Assembly (NCBI GenBank): GCA_012842105.1
Contig: DUTL01000222.1
Location: 1-22,457 of the forward strand
DNA: 22,457 bases
DNA from: Candidatus Fermentithermobacillaceae bacterium
GTDB lineage: Bacteria > Bacillota > Sulfobacillia > Fermentithermobacillales > Fermentithermobacillaceae
Reading direction: 5' to 3'
Notes under the pieces: generated by a model
Database searches by the model: none
The model's input: only the letters and a program-made list of their open reading frames with translations
What the model was told of the DNA's origin: nothing
Translations under genes and position numbers: made by a program
Shown: positions 1-7,188 of the stretch, one piece after another
How positions within the stretch are numbered: position 1 is the first letter of the stretch
How the letters are laid out: every line of letters starts with the position of its first letter

Positions 1-144
1 AATCTTCTTGGCAATATCCTGCAAGGGCAGTACATACGCAACAGCCCCAATGTTAATGGCAACCTTGGGCATTCCAAATACAATGCCATTAACATTGGGG
101 CTGTTGCGTATGTACTGCCCTTGCAGGATATTGCCAAGAAGATT
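1..144. repeat. 60-bp perfect inverted repeat (fold-back) at window start
   Basis: Positions 1-60 are the exact reverse complement of 85-144, separated by a 24-nt centre (61-84). Read on the minus strand, 84 to 1 encodes a continuous CheB-like segment (IVFGMPKVAINIGAVAY and onward), and the plus strand from 85 encodes the same residues and then runs on to a stop. The geometry suits a fold-back chimera: 1-84 would be a reversed copy of the true upstream and overlapping sequence. It could also be a real inverted duplication. Confidence 0.9.
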
Positions 145-174
145 GTGACATTAATTAATGACAGCCGGCAGTAG
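85..174 (+). pseudogene. cheB: 3' end of CheB-type protein-glutamate methylesterase (5' part missing)
   Basis: In frame from 85 the sequence encodes AINIGAVAYVLPLQDIAKK, then nine more residues and a TAG stop at 172-174. This resembles the extreme C-terminus of CheB methylesterases, where a GMPKAAIE-GAVDYVLPL-type segment precedes the last helix. The expected upstream residues (IVFGMPKV) are present only on the opposite strand at 84-61, so the gene is interrupted by the inverted repeat. CheB demethylates chemoreceptor glutamates and resets chemotaxis adaptation. Only 29 codons remain, so the family call rests on one short conserved stretch. The reading frame is probably intact in the real genome and broken here by an assembly or amplification artefact. 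Confidence 0.6.
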
Positions 175-281
175 AAATCGTTGGTAGAGCGCTAAGTACT
201 GTGTTAGTGTATTTAGTATGGGCATCATGTGGAATATAAATAGAACACTATTCGGAGCAATTAAACATTGAGGTGCCGTGT

Positions 282-1151
282 GTGTCTTCTCAGCGCGAGT
301 CAAATTTTGCCTCGGACTTACTAAGATTTTTGACTCTGGGAAAGTCAGAGGACTTGAGAACGGTTTTGACCCAGGCCCTGCATTTGGGCATATCCATTTC
401 ACAGAGCCAGGCAGGTGCGATATGGCTGTATGATGGCCGGTCACTCAAGCAGGTTTCCTTCTTAAATGTGCCTGATTATGATTGGCTTTTTAACCAGGTT
501 CCTTCTGTGAGCTCGCCTGCTTACGATAAGCTGAGTTTGGGCAAAGGCCTATCAGGGACTTGTTTTGTACGGCAGAAACCTGTCATTTCAGATGATCTGG
601 CGTATGACGAGCTGACGGTTATGACACCAAGAGATGCCAGGCAGGGCAAACTCAGGGCTTGCGCTGCAGTTCCAATTGGATTCGAACGCCTTACAGTCGG
701 AGTGATGACTGTGTTCAGATCCACATCAGAAACTTACGAACCTCATGTAGTACGCAACTTATGTTTGTTCGGAACCGAAATTGCTTTGTGTCTACACCAC
801 TGCATATGTTTTCCGGGTATCATGGCTGAATGGGAGAGATTGTTGTCTGAATATGACCCAGACCATAAGATGGGACAGCCGGTTGGACAGCAAACGCGGC
901 CGCATTCTTCAAACCCACGTGGAGCGTCCTTTCCAAAAGGAATTCAGCCTGCTACTCTAGGAATTCTCCAGGAGTGTTTCGAAAACTCAAAGAAGCCTCT
1001 TTCTTGCAATGAGGTTGCTGAAATTACCGGCTTTTCCGCAGTTACCGTCAGGCGGTATCTCAACTATATGGTAAAGGCAAATATTCTCTGCCAGCGCCTT
1101 CAATACGGAGAAATTGGCCGCCCGGCGTTTGTGTATTTTGCACGGCAATGA
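282..1151 (+). CDS. GAF-domain regulator with CitB/DcuR-type C-terminal helix-turn-helix
   Basis: A 289-residue cytoplasmic protein. Residues about 15-165 look like a GAF sensor domain: amphipathic helices, then GAIWLYDG, LSLGKGLSGTCFVRQKPVI, and a CAAVPIGF-GVMTVF core. After a Pro/Ser/Gly linker, the last about 65 residues form a winged helix with EITGFSAVTVRRYLNYM and LQYGEIGRPAFVYF. This is the ending of CitB/DcuR citrate-malate response regulators and related proteins. The receiver domain of that family is replaced by GAF, so it probably senses a small molecule rather than a phosphate. GTG at 282 is chosen because GAGG (270-273) lies 8 nt upstream; GTG at 273 is in frame but poorly spaced. 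It stands alone before a terminator. The target genes and ligand are unknown; control of the cobalamin operon downstream is possible but unsupported. Confidence 0.8.
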   Translation: MSSQRESNFASDLLRFLTLGKSEDLRTVLTQALHLGISISQSQAGAIWLYDGRSLKQVSFLNVPDYDWLFNQVPSVSSPAYDKLSLGKGLSGTCFVRQKPVISDDLAYDELTVMTPRDARQGKLRACAAVPIGFERLTVGVMTVFRSTSETYEPHVVRNLCLFGTEIALCLHHCICFPGIMAEWERLLSEYDPDHKMGQPVGQQTRPHSSNPRGASFPKGIQPATLGILQECFENSKKPLSCNEVAEITGFSAVTVRRYLNYMVKANILCQRLQYGEIGRPAFVYFARQ

Positions 1152-1185
1152 TGAGCTTTTCAGGTCAGGACCGGACATTCGGCCC

Positions 1186-1212
1186 AACCGGTGCGATTTC
1201 GCACCAGTTTTG
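1186..1212 (+). terminator. Probable intrinsic terminator after the GAF regulator
   Basis: GGTGCG (1190-1195) pairs with CGCACC (1200-1205) across an ATTT loop. The stem extends through one mismatch to AAC/GTT, and a short T run follows at 1208-1211. It lies 35 nt past the stop codon and separates the regulator from the cobalamin leader. The T tract is short, so strength is uncertain. Confidence 0.5.
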
Positions 1213-1289
1213 GCTCAGGTCCCACTGGATCTGCAACCGTATCCGGCAATACATATAATCCATGTTGATAACAATACTTCTTCCACTTC

Positions 1290-1298
1290 TGATATAAT
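1290..1298 (+). promoter_or_regulatory. Extended -10 promoter of the cobalamin operon
   Basis: TGATATAAT is a perfect extended -10 element (TG-N-TATAAT) about 30 nt before the riboswitch aptamer. The best -35-like hexamer, TTGATA at 1265-1270, sits 22 nt upstream, which is too far for a normal spacer, so the TG extension probably compensates. Expected transcription start is near 1305. Confidence 0.6.
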
Positions 1299-1327
1299 AC
1301 CTTCGACAACTAAATAGCGACAGATTA

Positions 1328-1495
1328 CAGGTGCCCCGTCCGTGGGGTGAATAGGGAATCAGGTGAAAATCCTGAGTGGTCCCGCCACTGTAACCGGAGA
1401 GCCTTGCGGCACGCCACTGTCCTGAGATGATCGAGATGGGAAGGATACCGCAGAAGGAAGTAGGCAATGACCCGGAAGCCAGGAGACCTGCCTGT
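1328..1495 (+). ncRNA. Cobalamin (B12) riboswitch aptamer
   Basis: The conserved order of the cobalamin aptamer is present: TAGGGAA (1352-1358), GGTGAAAATCC, GTCCCGCCACTGTAACCGG near 1379-1396, GCCACTG near 1413, GGAAGTAGG near 1456, and the B12 box AAGCCAGGAGACCTGCC at 1476-1492. These are well-known sequence hallmarks of AdoCbl-type riboswitches. Its location, 125 nt ahead of btuF and followed by an intrinsic terminator, means B12 should switch off transcription of the whole cobalamin operon. The exact aptamer ends are estimated. Confidence 0.95.
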
Positions 1496-1569
1496 ATATC
1501 TTTAAACCTGACCTTCGGAGGAAAGGAGGGGTACCGAGAATCAATGCATCTTGGTTTGAAACGCAACTG

Positions 1570-1602
1570 ATCCGGCCTTCGTAAGGAGGCCGGATTCTTT
1601 TT
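1570..1602 (+). terminator. Riboswitch expression-platform terminator
   Basis: ATCCGGCCT (1570-1578) pairs perfectly with AGGCCGGAT (1587-1595) across an 8-nt loop, followed by TCTTTTT (1596-1602). The stem ends directly before the btuF ribosome binding site AAGGAGGA (1603-1610). This is the usual layout of a transcription-attenuating cobalamin riboswitch. The matching antiterminator was not resolved by eye. Confidence 0.9.
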
Positions 1603-1618
1603 AAGGAGGAGAGCATTC

Positions 1619-2581
1619 TTGAACAGAAGACGTTTGTCTCGTCTGGCAGTGGTTGCACTATTGATGATCTTTGCCATTTCTTCATTGGCCGGTTGTACTA
1701 AGACTGGCGGTAGTGATGCGGGTGTTAATGCCAAGGATGGCTACCCAATGGAAGTAGTAGACAGTACTGGGAGAACTGTAACTATTGAGGCGATGCCTGA
1801 ACGCATTGTTTCGCTGGCTCCGAGCAACACCGAAATGCTTTACGCGTGTGGACTTGAATCGAAAGTGGTTGGAGTAACGACTTTCTGCAACTACCCTGAG
1901 GAAGTGAAAGACAAGGAGAAGGTTGGCGGTTTTTCTGACCCAAGCATTGAGAAAATAGTAGCTTTGGAGCCTGATCTTGTACTGGCTACCACAATACACC
2001 ACAAATTTCTGGATGAGATGGAAAACCTGGGGCTGACTGTATTGGTTATGAATGCCGGCAGCGTAAAAGAGGTTATGGATGAGATTCAATTGCTCGGGAA
2101 AGTCTCAGGCAATGTTGACGAAACTAAGGATGTTGTTTCAAACATGCAAGGCAAGGTCGATCAGGTTAAGCAAGCCTTGAAAGATGTTTCTGATGACGAA
2201 AAAGTTAAGGTGTTCTACATGCTTTGGGATGAGCCCATTATGACAATTGGCCCCAACACCCTTCTGAACGATGTGATTACCCTGGCCGGAGGCGTTAGCG
2301 TGTCTGGCGATGCCGGTACAGATTATCCAACTTACAGCCTTGAGACTCTTGTGGACAAAGATCCTGAAGCTATTATCTTTACTGTCATGGGAACAGGAGG
2401 CGGTATAGACCCGGAAAGAGTCAAGGCTCAGGACGGTTGGAACGCGATATCTGCAATCAAGAACGACCGGATATACGGAATTGATGACGACCTAATGTCC
2501 CGTCCCGGTCCACGGATAGTAGACGGCCTCCTGGAGGTTGCCAGGGCTCTTTATCCCGATCGGTTCCCTGACACAGACTAA
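1619..2581 (+). CDS. btuF: Corrinoid ABC transporter substrate-binding lipoprotein BtuF
   Basis: A 320-residue periplasmic-binding-type protein for vitamin B12 and other corrinoids, anchored outside the membrane. Residues 1-25 form a lipoprotein signal peptide (RRRLSR, hydrophobic core, then L23-A24-G25-C26 lipobox). The mature part has the BtuF/FhuD fold signature: a TGRTVTIEAMPERIVSLAPSN start, a GGFSDPSIEKIVALEPDLVL segment linking the two lobes, and an ending with GPRIVDGLLEVARALYP. Start is TTG at 1619 with AAGGAGGA 8 nt upstream. It is the first gene after the cobalamin riboswitch and is followed by btuC and btuD, which makes a corrinoid substrate much more likely than an iron siderophore, the other common ligand of this family. 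Confidence 0.92.
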   Translation: MNRRRLSRLAVVALLMIFAISSLAGCTKTGGSDAGVNAKDGYPMEVVDSTGRTVTIEAMPERIVSLAPSNTEMLYACGLESKVVGVTTFCNYPEEVKDKEKVGGFSDPSIEKIVALEPDLVLATTIHHKFLDEMENLGLTVLVMNAGSVKEVMDEIQLLGKVSGNVDETKDVVSNMQGKVDQVKQALKDVSDDEKVKVFYMLWDEPIMTIGPNTLLNDVITLAGGVSVSGDAGTDYPTYSLETLVDKDPEAIIFTVMGTGGGIDPERVKAQDGWNAISAIKNDRIYGIDDDLMSRPGPRIVDGLLEVARALYPDRFPDTD

Positions 2582-2603
2582 CACATCCAAAACAACTCAA
2601 ACA

Positions 2604-2627
2604 CGGGGACGGTCCTGACGTTTCATC
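2604..2627 (+). repeat. REP-like element, copy A (partial)
   Basis: CGGGGACGGTCCTGACGTTT followed by CATC matches the core and right arm of the repeat also found at 12192, 13585 and 13688. The left TGAAAC arm is missing here. It sits between btuF and btuC. Confidence 0.7.
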
Positions 2628-2764
2628 CGGCAGCGATGAAGCAGAGTGTTTTGCCTGGGTTAAAGCACACTGAGGTGTTTGGGCCGTCCCGCGGTTCCTC
2701 CGGGATTTCAGAGAGATTTGGAAATGGCGCGAATGGCTCAATACAAGGAGGCAAATTCAGAGCG

Positions 2765-3811
2765 ATGCGGCTTCTAAAGGGAAAATGGCAGGCTATGACA
2801 ATACCGTTGCTTCTGACGCTGCTTACACTATCTGCAGTGTTAGCCCTCGGCACCGGGGCTGTTGAATTTGGCGCCGGGGAAGTAGTGAGAACTCTTGGCG
2901 CTGCCCTGAGCGGGAAATCGAGGAACGCTGAAATGAGTTCAAGGGAAACCATCATTACACGCATCCGGCTTCCACGAGTTATTCTGTCTGCCATGGCCGG
3001 GGCTTCCCTCGCTGCATCAGGTGCCGTTTACCAGGGGATTTTTAGAAACCCAATGGCCGATCCGTATGTCATGGGTGCATCTGCAGGAGCCTCCCTTGGA
3101 GCTACTTGTGCATTTATGTTACCGGTTCACATAAAGGTTCTTTCGATGGGTTCTGTCCCTTTGTTTGCCTTTGCAGGCTCGCTCATGGCAGTGCTGCTGG
3201 TATATAACCTGGCTAAAGTAGGAGACAGAACCCCTGTCCTAAACTTGATTCTGGCAGGCATGATAGCAAGCTCGATTCTATCTGCCATGGTTTCCCTTCT
3301 CATGTTTGTGATGCCCAGCGGAGTGCTGCACGGCCTGGCGTTTTGGCTGATGGGAGGGTTTTCGGGACGCGGTTGGGAGCATGTGATCATGACGCTACCC
3401 TACTTTGTCGTCGGGATTGCAATTGTGATGTTTTGCTCCCGGGAGTTGAACGCATTGCTTCTTGGTGAAGAGCCTGCCATGCACCTGGGAATCGAAGTTC
3501 AGAAGGCCACCAAACTGCTGATCACGGCCGCTTCCATGCTAACGGCTTCGGCGGTAGCTTCAGGCGGCATAATCGGTTTCGTCGGCCTGGTCATCCCTCA
3601 TCTTGTAAGGATGCTCTTGGGCCCCGATAACAGGCGGTTGCTTCCTGCGTCGATTCTTTTGGGGGCGACATCCATGATGGCCGCTGATGCTGTAGCCAGG
3701 CTGGTGATTGCGCCGCAGGAACTCCCGGTAGGGATAATCACTGCGTTGGTTGGAGGGCCGTTCTTTGTTTATCTGTTAAGGCAATACAAGGCGAAATCCT
3801 GGCAGTTATGA
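2765..3811 (+). CDS. btuC: Corrinoid ABC transporter permease BtuC
   Basis: A polytopic membrane permease of the FecCD/BtuC family, 348 residues from the chosen start and about ten membrane segments by eye. Family marks are RIRLPRVILSAMAGASLAAS, GAVYQGIFRNPMADPYVMG with its GASAGASLGA follow-up, LNLILAGMIASSILSAM, and the coupling region SGGIIGFVGLVIPHLVRM. These are diagnostic of B12/iron-complex importers. ATG at 2765 is chosen because AAGGAGG (2745-2751) lies upstream, though the 13-nt spacing is long. An in-frame ATG at 2636 would add 43 hydrophilic residues encoded partly by the REP-like region and has no ribosome site. It should dimerise in the membrane and pair with BtuD. Confidence 0.92.
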   Translation: MRLLKGKWQAMTIPLLLTLLTLSAVLALGTGAVEFGAGEVVRTLGAALSGKSRNAEMSSRETIITRIRLPRVILSAMAGASLAASGAVYQGIFRNPMADPYVMGASAGASLGATCAFMLPVHIKVLSMGSVPLFAFAGSLMAVLLVYNLAKVGDRTPVLNLILAGMIASSILSAMVSLLMFVMPSGVLHGLAFWLMGGFSGRGWEHVIMTLPYFVVGIAIVMFCSRELNALLLGEEPAMHLGIEVQKATKLLITAASMLTASAVASGGIIGFVGLVIPHLVRMLLGPDNRRLLPASILLGATSMMAADAVARLVIAPQELPVGIITALVGGPFFVYLLRQYKAKSWQL

Positions 3812-3938
3812 TTTGTGAACAGGTTGATTCGATTGAGTAGGCCTGTTGGTTGACCAAGCCAGCCAGTGGGAAACTCTCTTGATAAAGACACGGCGATAGG
3901 GATTTGCCGGCAAAAACGTGCTGTGAGGCAGTGAAATA

Positions 3939-4757
3939 ATGACGAATTTGAACACTGAACTGAGTCTCGTTGAGGTAGAGGCACTGAGTCTTTCATACGG
4001 TGATAATCAAATACTCGACCAGATATCGATTTCGGCTAGAACCGGAGAGTTCCTTGGAATCCTAGGGCCTAATGGGTCGGGAAAAACCACACTGCTCCGC
4101 TGTATGACAGGGACTTTACCTCCTTCGTCAGGGAGTGTGCTGTTGTATGGGCGGGAAATTAGCACAATGAGGCGCCGGGATATAGCGAAAATCGTATCTG
4201 TATTGCCCCAGGAGGAAACCAATGAGTTTGGCTTCTCTGTTGAGGAATTGGTTGCCATGGGCCGCCTGCCTCATTTGGGAAGGTTCGAAAGGGAAGGCCA
4301 GGAAGACAGGCAGAAGGTCAACTGGGCCATGGAAGTTACTAACACAATCCACCTGAGGTCCAGGTTGGTCACTTCCCTCAGTGGCGGTGAGATGCAACGG
4401 GTAGGGCTGGCAAGGGCCCTTGCCCAGGAACCGCAAGCCTTGTTCTTGGATGAGCCTACTTCCCACCTGGACATCAACTACCAGGTGGAAATGCTTGATG
4501 TTGTGAAACGCCTGAACCGCGAGAAAGGGATTACGGTGGTTGCGGTGATGCATGACACCAATCTGGCTGCTGCGTATTGCGACAGATTGGTCTTGCTGTC
4601 AGAAGGCACTGTTTTTGCTTCGGGGCCGACTTCCATGGTGTTTACTGCTAAAAACATCAAGGCGCTGTATGGATTGGATGTTGTCATGCTGAAACACCCT
4701 CTCAACGGGAAGAATTTGATTTTCCCGGCGTATGCAGAAGATTGTGAGATTGGTTGA
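3939..4757 (+). CDS. btuD: Corrinoid ABC transporter ATP-binding protein BtuD
   Basis: A 272-residue ABC ATPase that powers corrinoid import with BtuC and BtuF. Visible motifs are Walker A GPNGSGKTT (residues 43-51), signature LSGGEMQ (from 147), Walker B ALFLDEP with D171 and catalytic E172, and switch histidine in VVAVMHDTNLA. All catalytic positions are intact. The VLPQEETNEFGFSVEELVAMGR Q-loop region is typical of the BtuD/FecE group. The ribosome site is weak (GAGG about 11 nt upstream). A 127-nt spacer separates it from btuC with no gene or clear terminator. The gene order F-C-D after a B12 riboswitch supports corrinoid specificity. Confidence 0.92.
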   Translation: MTNLNTELSLVEVEALSLSYGDNQILDQISISARTGEFLGILGPNGSGKTTLLRCMTGTLPPSSGSVLLYGREISTMRRRDIAKIVSVLPQEETNEFGFSVEELVAMGRLPHLGRFEREGQEDRQKVNWAMEVTNTIHLRSRLVTSLSGGEMQRVGLARALAQEPQALFLDEPTSHLDINYQVEMLDVVKRLNREKGITVVAVMHDTNLAAAYCDRLVLLSEGTVFASGPTSMVFTAKNIKALYGLDVVMLKHPLNGKNLIFPAYAEDCEIG

Positions 4758-4776
4758 TAAGAGGTGGGTTTGTGAG

Positions 4777-5346
4777 ATGGGACGTTTGATTTTGATTACA
4801 GGGGGAGCACGGAGCGGAAAGAGCAGTTTTGCAGAGAAACTGGCAGGCGAAATGGCCAGGAGTGGCACAGGGGAAGGCCCTGTTGCCCCTGTTGTTTACA
4901 TAGCAACCTGCATTCCCGGCGACGATGAAATGCGGCAAAGAGTCGAGAACCACAAAATACGCAGGCCTTCACATTGGAAAACAGTAGAAGAACCGCTGGA
5001 CCTTGCGGGAGCGTTGAAACGAGAAGGTACGGGCAGCCGGGTGGTACTGGTAGATTGCCTCGGCCTGTATGTGACTAACCTTTTCTGTCAGGAAGCCGCG
5101 GATACGCCTCAAAACGACAGGTGCCATGATGTGCTGGGTGCTGTAAGGGAAGTCGCCGGAGCTGCTCGAGATGTACCCGCCCATGTGATTGTGGTTTCAA
5201 ATGAAGTAGGAATGGGTTTGGTTCCTGAATATCCACTCGGCCGGCTGTTCAGGGATGCACTTGGCTGGGCAAACCAGATATTGGCTGAAGCGTCGGACCA
5301 GGTTTACTTCATGGTTTCGGGGATTCCTGTTGCAGTCAAGCCGTGA
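4777..5346 (+). CDS. cobU: Adenosylcobinamide kinase / adenosylcobinamide-phosphate guanylyltransferase
   Basis: A 189-residue bifunctional enzyme. It phosphorylates adenosylcobinamide and then transfers GMP to give AdoCbi-GDP in the nucleotide-loop assembly pathway. The P-loop is GGARSGKSS (residues 9-17). H59 and the RRPSHW segment (62-67) match the region holding the guanylylated histidine of Salmonella CobU. VDCLGLYVTNL (92-102) and VVSNEVGMGLVPEYPLGR (139-156) are family signatures. Length is normal. ATG at 4777 begins right at MGRLILITGGARSGK, with GAGGTG 10 nt upstream. It starts 19 nt after btuD ends, so the two are co-transcribed. The next 193 nt hold no gene. Confidence 0.95.
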   Translation: MGRLILITGGARSGKSSFAEKLAGEMARSGTGEGPVAPVVYIATCIPGDDEMRQRVENHKIRRPSHWKTVEEPLDLAGALKREGTGSRVVLVDCLGLYVTNLFCQEAADTPQNDRCHDVLGAVREVAGAARDVPAHVIVVSNEVGMGLVPEYPLGRLFRDALGWANQILAEASDQVYFMVSGIPVAVKP

Positions 5347-5530
5347 CTGCTGGTCCTAGGGCCATCTATGGAGATTCAGAAGGGTGGGGCACTACCCGGC
5401 CTTGATGTCTGATTCGGTTCCAGGGTTAACCAGGGAGGTTCAGAGGAGGGCCATGAGATTGCCCGGTGTTTTTACGGGTACTGGTGTTTTGAAATGTTTG
5501 CTCATGGAGCAGCTACCCAAACTAAGGAGT

Positions 5531-5615
5531 GATGCAGGTGTGGCCAAAGCTGTGAGATTTCAAGATCGCAAGCATCCATGTGATGCAGGTATGGCAAAAG
5601 CTGTGATGTTTCAAG
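5531..5615 (+). repeat. Direct duplication of the cobQ start region
   Basis: Units 5531-5564 and 5582-5615 (34 nt each) match at 30 positions with a 51-nt offset, that is 17 codons in frame. Each encodes a (V/M)AKAV-FQ segment. The first unit carries the well-placed AAGGAG site (5524-5529); the second carries the ATG that would be canonical for CobQ. Confidence 0.85.
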
Positions 5616-6481
5616 GCACTTCATCCAGTGCCGGCAAAACAATAATGAGCACTGCCTTGTGCAGAATCCTAAGGCAGGACGGGTTTAAGGTGGCGCCCTT
5701 TAAGGCTCAGAATATGTCTGGCAATTCGTTTCTGACCCCGTCGGGCGAAATCAGCGTGGCTCAGGCCATTCAGGCCGAGGCGGCAGGTGTTTTGCCTACA
5801 GGCGACATGAATCCGGTGCTGTTAAAACCTTGCGGTGACATGATATCAGAAGTAGTTATCCAGGGAAAACCCGTAGGCCGGCTCCACGCCGGTGAATATC
5901 GATCCCGGTACGTACCTGAGTTTAAGAAGGCTATCATCCGGTCATACCGGCGCCTGAGTGAGGAGTACGACGCAGTAATCATTGAGGGTGCAGGCAGCCC
6001 TGTTGAAGTCAACCTCAAAGACAGGGATATCGCAAACATGAGAGTTGCCAAAATGGCACAAGCGCCTGTACTTCTTGTTGCCGACATCAGTCTGGGAGGA
6101 GTCTTCGCTTCCATTGTCGGCACACTGGAACTTCTGGAGAAAGACGAACGGGAAATGGTAGCAGGTCTGATAATAAACAAGTTCCGGGGAGGCCTTTCGC
6201 TTTTTGAGCCCGGGGTTGAATTTTTGGAGAAAAGGACAGGCAAGCCGGTCCTGGGTGTTGTACCGTACATTCCCGGTTTGGGCATTTCAGAAGAAGATTC
6301 AGCAACCCAGCGCAACCAGGGTGGAAAGGCCTGCCTGACAAGGGATGAGCAGCAGAGAGAAACCGCATATGACCGTGTGGCTCAAGTGGTGCGGCAGAGC
6401 CTTGATATCAGCCTTATCTACTCTATTGCCGGACTGGAGTCAAACACGTGCGCTGGCCTGGGCACAAGCACACCATGCTGA
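5540..6481 (+). CDS. cobQ: Cobyric acid synthase CobQ lacking its glutamine amidotransferase domain
   Basis: CobQ normally amidates four carboxylates of adenosylcobyrinic acid diamide using ATP and glutamine, and is about 500 residues long. This protein has 313. The N-terminal ATPase domain is complete: GTSSSAGKT (26-34), VAPFKAQNMSGNSF, an EGAGSPVEVNL motif and PVLGVVPYIPGLGISEEDS ending near residue 254. Then, where about 200 residues of class I amidotransferase (Cys-His-Glu triad) should follow, only about 20 residues precede ETAYDRVAQVVRQSLDISL (from 274), which is CobQ's normal C-terminal tail. The glutaminase domain is therefore cleanly missing in frame. Start GTG 5540 follows AAGGAG by 10 nt; residues 1-17 are a duplication of the true N-terminus. 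It may be a decayed gene, an ammonia-dependent form or an assembly deletion. Confidence 0.88.
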   Translation: MAKAVRFQDRKHPCDAGMAKAVMFQGTSSSAGKTIMSTALCRILRQDGFKVAPFKAQNMSGNSFLTPSGEISVAQAIQAEAAGVLPTGDMNPVLLKPCGDMISEVVIQGKPVGRLHAGEYRSRYVPEFKKAIIRSYRRLSEEYDAVIIEGAGSPVEVNLKDRDIANMRVAKMAQAPVLLVADISLGGVFASIVGTLELLEKDEREMVAGLIINKFRGGLSLFEPGVEFLEKRTGKPVLGVVPYIPGLGISEEDSATQRNQGGKACLTRDEQQRETAYDRVAQVVRQSLDISLIYSIAGLESNTCAGLGTSTPC

Positions 6482-6564
6482 GAAGATGCCGGGGCTGTGG
6501 CAAGATCACGGTCGAACGCCGGCGAAGGTGCTTTGGTACAAGACTATGGTTAGGAGATATTGAT

Positions 6565-7146
6565 ATGGAACAACTTCAAACAGCAAAACATCCTGGAGCA
6601 GGTATCAAGCAGTTGACTCTGGCCGCTCTCATGGTTGCCCTTTCAGCCGTTGGTGCTTTCATCAAATTTCCCGGCCCATTGGGCAGTATTGCCATGGATT
6701 CATGTCCGGGCTATTTGTACGCATCCATATGCGGGCCGCTTGGAGGGGTATCTGTTGCCTTCCTTGGGCACTTGGCCAGCGCCTTTACTGTCGGCTTTCC
6801 TCTAGGGGTTCCTATTCACCTGGTGGTTGCTGCAGAAATGGGCCTGTGTGCTGCTGTTTACGGATGGATTGGACGCAGGCTTGAGGCCGGCGGCGGAATT
6901 GGAACTACAGATGGAAGGGCAAGGACTCTGGCCGGCAGATCGTCGAGGCCCTGGTTACTGGCAGGCCTTGTGGCCGTTGTGCTGAACGGAGCAGGTGCAC
7001 CTCTGGCCCTTTCGCCGTGGCTGGGAATGGCTGCTGTAGTGCCTTTGATTCTTCCATTGACAGTTGCGTCGCTCATGAATGTGGCCCTGGCGATTCTAAT
7101 GCGTAGAGTATTGAACTCAAAGAGGGTATCAGAGGGTATTAGGTAA
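6565..7146 (+). CDS. cblT: Alpha-ribazole transporter CblT (ECF S-component type)
   Basis: A 193-residue membrane protein with about five to six hydrophobic segments. After a short tail come LTLAALMVALSAVGAFIKF, the loop GPLGSIAMDSCPGYL, CGPLGGVSVAFLGHLASAF and GFPLGVPIHLVVAAEMG. This pattern is that of CblT, an S-component-like alpha-ribazole importer studied in Geobacillus and Listeria. The assignment is strengthened by the cblS gene 42 nt downstream, since the two genes usually occur together. ATG 6565 follows AGGAGA by 7 nt. A hydrophilic Gly/Arg-rich loop at residues about 108-130 is somewhat expanded. It would deliver alpha-ribazole to the cytoplasm, sparing the cell from making the lower ligand. 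No ECF energizing module is in the window. Confidence 0.85.
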   Translation: MEQLQTAKHPGAGIKQLTLAALMVALSAVGAFIKFPGPLGSIAMDSCPGYLYASICGPLGGVSVAFLGHLASAFTVGFPLGVPIHLVVAAEMGLCAAVYGWIGRRLEAGGGIGTTDGRARTLAGRSSRPWLLAGLVAVVLNGAGAPLALSPWLGMAAVVPLILPLTVASLMNVALAILMRRVLNSKRVSEGIR

Positions 7147-7188
7147 CTGCAGGGTTTCATCAGCGCCCGCAAAGGGGGAGAATCTGCC

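Noticed and set aside
1265..1270. TTGATA as the -35 box of the cobalamin operon promoter
   Set aside because: The spacer to TATAAT would be 22 nt, well beyond the usual 16-18; the extended -10 explains the promoter better.
1165..1734. A 189-codon minus-strand frame across the leader
   Set aside because: It covers the riboswitch and terminator on the opposite strand, and its translation is unlike any known protein.
5347..5539. Remnant of a gene between cobU and cobQ, or a longer CobQ from GTG 5384
   Set aside because: The encoded residues show no known motif, and the strong AAGGAG site at 5524-5529 points to GTG 5540.
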